From Nocardioides sp. JS614 (GTDB lineage Bacteria; Actinomycetota; Actinomycetes; Propionibacteriales; Nocardioidaceae), in NCBI RefSeq assembly GCF_000015265.1, contig NC_008699.1:186001-250000 (forward strand): 64,000 nucleotides of DNA. Reading direction: 5' to 3'. The notes beneath the pieces were generated by a model. That model searched no databases. It was given only the letters and a program-made list of their open reading frames with translations, and was not told the DNA's origin. Every line of letters starts with the position of its first letter. Positions within the stretch are counted from its first letter, which is position 1. The translations under genes were made by a program, and so were the position numbers. Shown here in pieces: positions 59,935 through 64,000 of this stretch.

Positions 59935-62345
59935 CCGCCACCGAGCCCGCACCGACCACCAGCCGGGCGCTGGACGAGATCAAGATCGGCGGGATGGGCG
60001 CGAGCCGCAGGCGCGTCGAGGACAACCGCTTCATCCGCGGCCGCGGCCACTACGTCGACGACGTGGTGCTGCCCGGGATGCTGCACATGGAGATCCTGCG
60101 CAGCCCGGTCGCGCACGCGAGGATCGTCTCGATCGACACCACCCGGGCGTGGAACATGCCCGGCGTACGCCTGGTGCTGACCGGCGAGATGATGGCGACC
60201 CGCAACCTGGCCTGGATGCCGACGCTGAGCTACGACACCCAGGCCGTGCTGGCCACCGACAAGGTGCGGTTCCAGGGCCAGGAGGTCGCCTGCGTCATCG
60301 CCGACGACCCCTACATCGCCAAGGACGCGTGCGAGGCCATCGAGGTCGAGTACGAGCAGCTGCCGGTGATCGTGAACCCGACCCAGGCGATGGCCCCCGA
60401 CGCCCCGATCATCCGGGACGACAAGGAGGGCCAGGCCGACAACGTCATCTTCGACTGGGAGGTCGGCGACAAGGAGGGCACCGACCGCGCGTTCGCGGAG
60501 GCGGACCACGTCTCGACGATCCGGATGCACTACCCGCGCTCGCACCCCTCGCCGCTGGAGTGCTGCGGCTCGGTCGCGGACTTCGACCGCGCGACCGGCA
60601 AGCTCACGATCTACATGACCACGCAAGCGCCGCACATCGTGCGCGCCGCGGTCGCGCTGATCGCCGAGCTGCCCGAGCACATGATCCGGATCGTCTCGCC
60701 GGACCTCGGCGGCGGTTTCGGCAACAAGGTGCCGGTCTACCCGGGCTACGTGATGACGATCCTCGCGTCGATCCTGCTGGAGCGGCCGGTCAAGTGGATC
60801 GAGGACCGCAGCGGCAACCTGATCTCCACCGGGTTCGGCCGCGACGTCTACCTCGAGGGTGAGCTGGCGCTGCGCCGCGACGGCAAGATCCTGGCGGTGC
60901 GGATGCACACCGACTCCGACCACGGCGCGTTCTTCGGCGACGCCCAGCCGAGCAAGTTCAAGATCGGGCTGCTGCACTCGACGTTCTCCTGCTACGACAT
61001 CCCGACCGCGCACCTGACCGCACGCGGCGTCTACACGAACAAGGCGCCGGGCGGCGTCGCGTACCGGTGCTCGTTCCGCGTCACCGAGGCGATGTTCTTC
61101 CAGGAGCGGATGATGCAGGCGGCTGCCGACGAGCTGGGCATCGACCAGGCGGAGTTCCGCCGGATGAACTTCGTCCGCGACGACGACTTCCCGCACCGCA
61201 CGCCGTTCGGTTTCCTCACCGACTCCGGGCAGTACGCCAAGTGCCTCCAGGTCGGCCTCGACGCGATCGACTACGAGGGGTTCCGGCGCGAGCAGGCCGA
61301 GGCCGCGAAGCAGGGCCGGCTGCTCGGCATCGGCATCTCCTGCATGACCGAGCCGCTCGGCGCCGGCAACAGCCGCGAGTACGACATCCTCGGCATCAAG
61401 ATGTTCGACTCCGCCGAGCTGCGGGTCCACATGACCGGCAAGGCGATCCTACGAACCGGCGCGAAGACCCAGGGCCAGGGACACGAGACCACGTGGGCGC
61501 AGATCGTCGCGCACGAGCTCGGCCTCCCCGCCGACGACGTCGTGGTCGAGGAGGGCGACACCGACACCGCGCCGTTCGGCATGGGCACCTACGCCTCGCG
61601 CAGCACCCCGGTCGCGGGCGCCGCGGTCGCGATGGTGGCGCGGAAGATCCGGGCCAAGGCCCGCAAGCTCGCCGCCCACCTGCTCGAGGTCTCCGAGGAG
61701 GACGTCGAGTGGGAGCTCGGCCGGTTCTACGTCCGGTCCGCGCCGGACCGCGGCGTGACGATCCAGGAGTGCGCGATGGCGGCGTACTCCAACATGCCCG
61801 ACGGCCTCGAGCCCGGGCTGGAGGCCAACGCCTACTACGACCCGCCCAACCTGACCTGGCCGTTCGGCTGCTACATCGTCACCGTCGAGGTCGACCCGAT
61901 GACCGGCGTGTGGGACGTGCTGCGCGTGGTGGCCGTCGACGACTGCGGCGTGCGCATCAACCCGATGATCGTCGAGGGCCAGATCATGGGCGGCCTGACC
62001 GAGGCCTACGCGATGTCGAGCATGCAGTTCATCACCTTCGACGCCGACGGCAACTGCATCGGGTCGAACTTCATGGACTACCTGCTCCCGACCGCGTGGG
62101 AGACCCCCGGCTACGAGCTGCACGAGGTCGTCACGCCCTGCCCGCACCACCCGATCGGTGCCAAGGGCATCGGCGAGTGCGCGACGGTCGGCGGCCCGGC
62201 GGCGTTCGTCAACGCCGTCATGGACGCACTCAAGCAGTACGGCGTGCGCAACGTCGACATGCCGCTGCTGCCCGACCGCGTCCACGAGGCGATCACCCAG
62301 CGCCACGACGTGTCCGGTGCCCCGCCGATCAGGACCGACGCATGA
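59931..62345 (+). CDS. coxL: Form I CO dehydrogenase large (Mo) subunit, second set
   Basis: 804 residues. It contains the exact form I motif AYRCSFR with Cys at residue 380 and the catalytic Glu at 749 in GAKGIGECATVG, where Cys follows the Glu instead of the usual Ser. PDLGGGFGNKVPVYPGYV and KTQGQGHETTWAQI are conserved. The sequence is a distinct paralogue of the large subunit 5 kb upstream, not a recent duplicate. CO is the expected substrate, but a changed residue next to the catalytic Glu leaves room for another small substrate. Confidence 0.9.
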   Translation: MTATEPAPTTSRALDEIKIGGMGASRRRVEDNRFIRGRGHYVDDVVLPGMLHMEILRSPVAHARIVSIDTTRAWNMPGVRLVLTGEMMATRNLAWMPTLSYDTQAVLATDKVRFQGQEVACVIADDPYIAKDACEAIEVEYEQLPVIVNPTQAMAPDAPIIRDDKEGQADNVIFDWEVGDKEGTDRAFAEADHVSTIRMHYPRSHPSPLECCGSVADFDRATGKLTIYMTTQAPHIVRAAVALIAELPEHMIRIVSPDLGGGFGNKVPVYPGYVMTILASILLERPVKWIEDRSGNLISTGFGRDVYLEGELALRRDGKILAVRMHTDSDHGAFFGDAQPSKFKIGLLHSTFSCYDIPTAHLTARGVYTNKAPGGVAYRCSFRVTEAMFFQERMMQAAADELGIDQAEFRRMNFVRDDDFPHRTPFGFLTDSGQYAKCLQVGLDAIDYEGFRREQAEAAKQGRLLGIGISCMTEPLGAGNSREYDILGIKMFDSAELRVHMTGKAILRTGAKTQGQGHETTWAQIVAHELGLPADDVVVEEGDTDTAPFGMGTYASRSTPVAGAAVAMVARKIRAKARKLAAHLLEVSEEDVEWELGRFYVRSAPDRGVTIQECAMAAYSNMPDGLEPGLEANAYYDPPNLTWPFGCYIVTVEVDPMTGVWDVLRVVAVDDCGVRINPMIVEGQIMGGLTEAYAMSSMQFITFDADGNCIGSNFMDYLLPTAWETPGYELHEVVTPCPHHPIGAKGIGECATVGGPAAFVNAVMDALKQYGVRNVDMPLLPDRVHEAITQRHDVSGAPPIRTDA

Positions 62346-63241
62346 ACGAGCCCGATCTCATCGCCGACCTGGGAGGCCAGGAGTACGCCGTCGCGACGGT
62401 GGTGTGGCGGCAGGCGCCGTCGTCCGGCCAGATCGGGTCGCGCGCGTACGTCACCGCCGACGGCCACGTCCACGGATGGATCGGCGGGGCCTGCGCCGAG
62501 CCGACCGTGATCCGCGAGGCGCAGCGGGTGATCCGCGATGGTGAGCCGAAGCTGCTCTACCTCGGCGCGAGCGAGGACCTGGTGCTGCCCGAGGGGATGA
62601 CCGCGATCCCGATGTCCTGCCAGAGCGAGGGTGCCTTGCAGATCTACATCGAGCCCGTCCACCCGCCGGTGCACCTGGTCGTCGTGGGTCGCTCGCCGAT
62701 GGCCCAGACCCTGGCGGCGCTGGCGCGCGCGCTCGGCTGGCGGACCGACCTCGTCGACGGTCCGGACTTCACCGGTGCCGACATCGACCAGCGCTCGGTG
62801 GTCGTGGTCGCGACCCAGGGGCACGGCGACGAGGACGTCGTGCGCCACGCCGCATCCGCGATGCCGGCGTACGTCGGCCTGGTCGCCTCGCGCAAGCGCG
62901 GCGACGCCGTGCTCGGCTACCTCGCGGAGCGCGGCGTCCCGCAACACCTGCTGGAGCGGGTGCGCACCCCGGTCGGCATCGACCTCGGCCGGACCAGCCA
63001 CCAGGAGATCGCCGTGTCGATCCTGGCCGAGCTGGTGCAGGTCCGCGCGGCCGGCGGCATCTCCGCCGAGCCGGTGCGCCGGACGCTTCCGCTCCTGGAG
63101 ACGCCCGAGGCGCTCGACCCGGTGTGTGGGATGACCGTGCCCGCGGACGACGCGCACTTCCCGGCCGAGGTCGACGGCACGACGTACCACTTCTGCTGCG
63201 TCGGCTGCCGCGACGCGTTCCTCGCGAAGGTGGAGGCCTGA
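62342..63241 (+). CDS. XdhC/CoxF-family Mo-cofactor maturation protein with C-terminal YHS domain
   Basis: 299 residues. An XdhC N-terminal domain (YAVATVVWRQAPSSGQIGSRAYVTADGHVHGWIGGACAEPTVIREAQ) and Rossmann-type C-terminal domain (VHLVVVGRSPMAQTLAAL, VVVATQGHGDEDVV, YVGLVASRKRGDAV, GIDLGRTSHQEIAVSILAEL) match the CoxF/XdhC proteins that sulphurate or protect the Mo cofactor. The last 45 residues are a YHS domain: DPVCGMTVPADDAHFPAEVDG and FCCVGCRDAF with four to five cysteines that could carry copper. This is apt for a Mo-Cu enzyme. Overlaps coxL by four bases. Confidence 0.9.
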   Translation: MNEPDLIADLGGQEYAVATVVWRQAPSSGQIGSRAYVTADGHVHGWIGGACAEPTVIREAQRVIRDGEPKLLYLGASEDLVLPEGMTAIPMSCQSEGALQIYIEPVHPPVHLVVVGRSPMAQTLAALARALGWRTDLVDGPDFTGADIDQRSVVVVATQGHGDEDVVRHAASAMPAYVGLVASRKRGDAVLGYLAERGVPQHLLERVRTPVGIDLGRTSHQEIAVSILAELVQVRAAGGISAEPVRRTLPLLETPEALDPVCGMTVPADDAHFPAEVDGTTYHFCCVGCRDAFLAKVEA

Positions 63242-63242
63242 C

Positions 63243-63839
63243 ATGCTGCTGAGCAACGACTTCGAGGTCGGTCAGCCGATCGACAAGGTGTGGGCGTTCT
63301 TCGGCGACGTGCCGCAGGTCGCCGCCTGCCTGCCCGGCGCCGAGCTCACCGAGGACCTCGGCGACGACACGTACGGCGGCGGCGTCGGCATCCGGATGGG
63401 GCCGGTCAAGCTCGAGTTCGACGGCAAGGCCAGGATCCTCGAGCGCGACGACGCCACCAAGCGGATGGTCATCGACGCCTCCGGCGCCGACACGAAGGGC
63501 CGCGGCCAGGCCTCGATGACGGTGACGGCCGCGCTGACGTCGGTGGGCCGGGGCACGAAGGTGCACCTCGAGCAGGACCTGCAGCTCTCCGGGGCCGCGG
63601 CGCAGTACGGCCGCGGCATGATCTCCGACGTCACGACCGTGCTCATGGGGCAGTTCGCGGCCAACGCCCAGCAGCGGATCGACGCGCTGGAGCGGGGGGA
63701 GACCGTGTCGGCGACGGCCAAGCCGGCGAGCGGCCTCGCGATCGGGCTCCAGGCCGCGCGGATGGCGCTGATGCGCGTGTTCCGGCGGTTCTTCCTGCCC
63801 TATCGACCGGCCGACCGACCCGAGCTGAGGAGCCGCTGA
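63243..63839 (+). CDS. coxG: CoxG, CO dehydrogenase membrane-association factor
   Basis: 198 residues. A SRPBCC/polyketide-cyclase-like domain (about 1-145: LLSNDFEVGQPIDKVWAFFGDVPQVAACLPGAEL ... YGRGMISDVTTVLMGQFAANAQQRI) is followed by a hydrophobic-basic C-terminal helix (MALMRVFRRFFLPYR), which can bind the membrane. CoxG proteins tether CO dehydrogenase to the membrane and pass quinone to it. Starts one base after the XdhC-YHS stop. Confidence 0.92.
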   Translation: MLLSNDFEVGQPIDKVWAFFGDVPQVAACLPGAELTEDLGDDTYGGGVGIRMGPVKLEFDGKARILERDDATKRMVIDASGADTKGRGQASMTVTAALTSVGRGTKVHLEQDLQLSGAAAQYGRGMISDVTTVLMGQFAANAQQRIDALERGETVSATAKPASGLAIGLQAARMALMRVFRRFFLPYRPADRPELRSR

Positions 63840-64000
63840 TGCTGTGGTGGATCGGCAACATCGTCCTGCTGGTGGCCGTCGTACCGGTGCTCGTGGCGCT
63901 GCTCAACCGCGTGCTCGCGGCGCTCGAGCGGATCCGCGGCGCCGCCGACGACATCCTCGCCGGTGGTGGCGCGCTCGCCGCCGACCTCGAGGACGTCCCC
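63839..64000 (+). CDS. Small membrane protein following coxG (cut by right edge)
   Basis: The visible 54 residues are MLWWIGNIVLLVAVVPVLVALLNRVLAALERI followed by a helical RGAADDILAGGGAL stretch. One N-terminal transmembrane helix. The ATG overlaps the coxG stop (TGATG), so it belongs to the cox operon. Proteins of this kind occur after coxG in some actinobacterial operons; no activity is known. The 3' end is outside the window. Confidence 0.7.
   Translation, partial: MLWWIGNIVLLVAVVPVLVALLNRVLAALERIRGAADDILAGGGALAADLEDVP

Overview
High-GC DNA with long GTG/ATG-started genes, many 4-base start/stop overlaps, serine tRNAs with long variable arms, a proteasome activator (Bpa) and form I CO dehydrogenase genes points to an actinobacterium. 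Gene content and style fit a Nocardioides-like member of the Nocardioidaceae (inference; no database was searched).

0-11.8 kb is mostly housekeeping: a PAP2-diacylglycerol kinase fusion cut by the left edge, serS followed by two HAD phosphatases and an acetyltransferase, Bpa, a quinone oxidoreductase, a DUF6457-MobA pair, a nitrilase-fold amidase, a lone biotin-carrier domain and two tRNA-Ser genes. 11.9-14.3 kb is the least ordinary part. It has two regulators that share a core and end in LuxR-type helix-turn-helix domains. Between them lie a 44-residue secreted peptide gene, helically phased TGCA repeats upstream of it and two RNA hairpins downstream. This is a candidate peptide-signalling cassette.

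14.3-26.8 kb holds GTP-dependent PEP carboxykinase, tRNA-Arg, a histidine kinase divergent from an orphan PstS behind a PHO box, a second PAS histidine kinase, a LacI regulator and a large secreted GH13 amylase.

26.8-52.7 kb is an accessory catabolic region. A leftward seven-gene operon encodes an ICL/PEPM lyase, three fumarate-reductase-like flavoproteins, an SDR, an isochorismatase-fold enzyme and an Asp/Glu racemase-fold enzyme. A Tat-exported metallo-beta-lactamase-fold hydrolase lies next to it. A rightward six-gene operon encodes an HsaA-like monooxygenase, an extradiol dioxygenase, a C-C hydrolase, a second monooxygenase, a second hydrolase and an FAH-fold hydrolase. After an insertion of helR (with a rifamycin-associated element) come a Liv-type ABC transporter, two tandem TetR regulators and a flavin reductase fused to an IclR-like domain. 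Copies of one 16-bp operator, TGTAGTGATCRYTACA, sit before five of these transcription units and tie them into one probable regulon. The likely logic is extracellular hydrolysis, uptake, redox conversion of a ring, then meta-cleavage. The substrate is unknown.

52.8-64 kb carries two adjacent coxM-coxS-coxL sets whose large subunits both have the form I CO dehydrogenase signature AYxCSFR. With them are a MocA-like cytidylyltransferase, a LysR regulator, an XdhC/CoxF-YHS protein and CoxG. The second operon runs off the right edge. A 50-bp palindrome occurs three times in the window (10.5, 45.0 and 58.1 kb).
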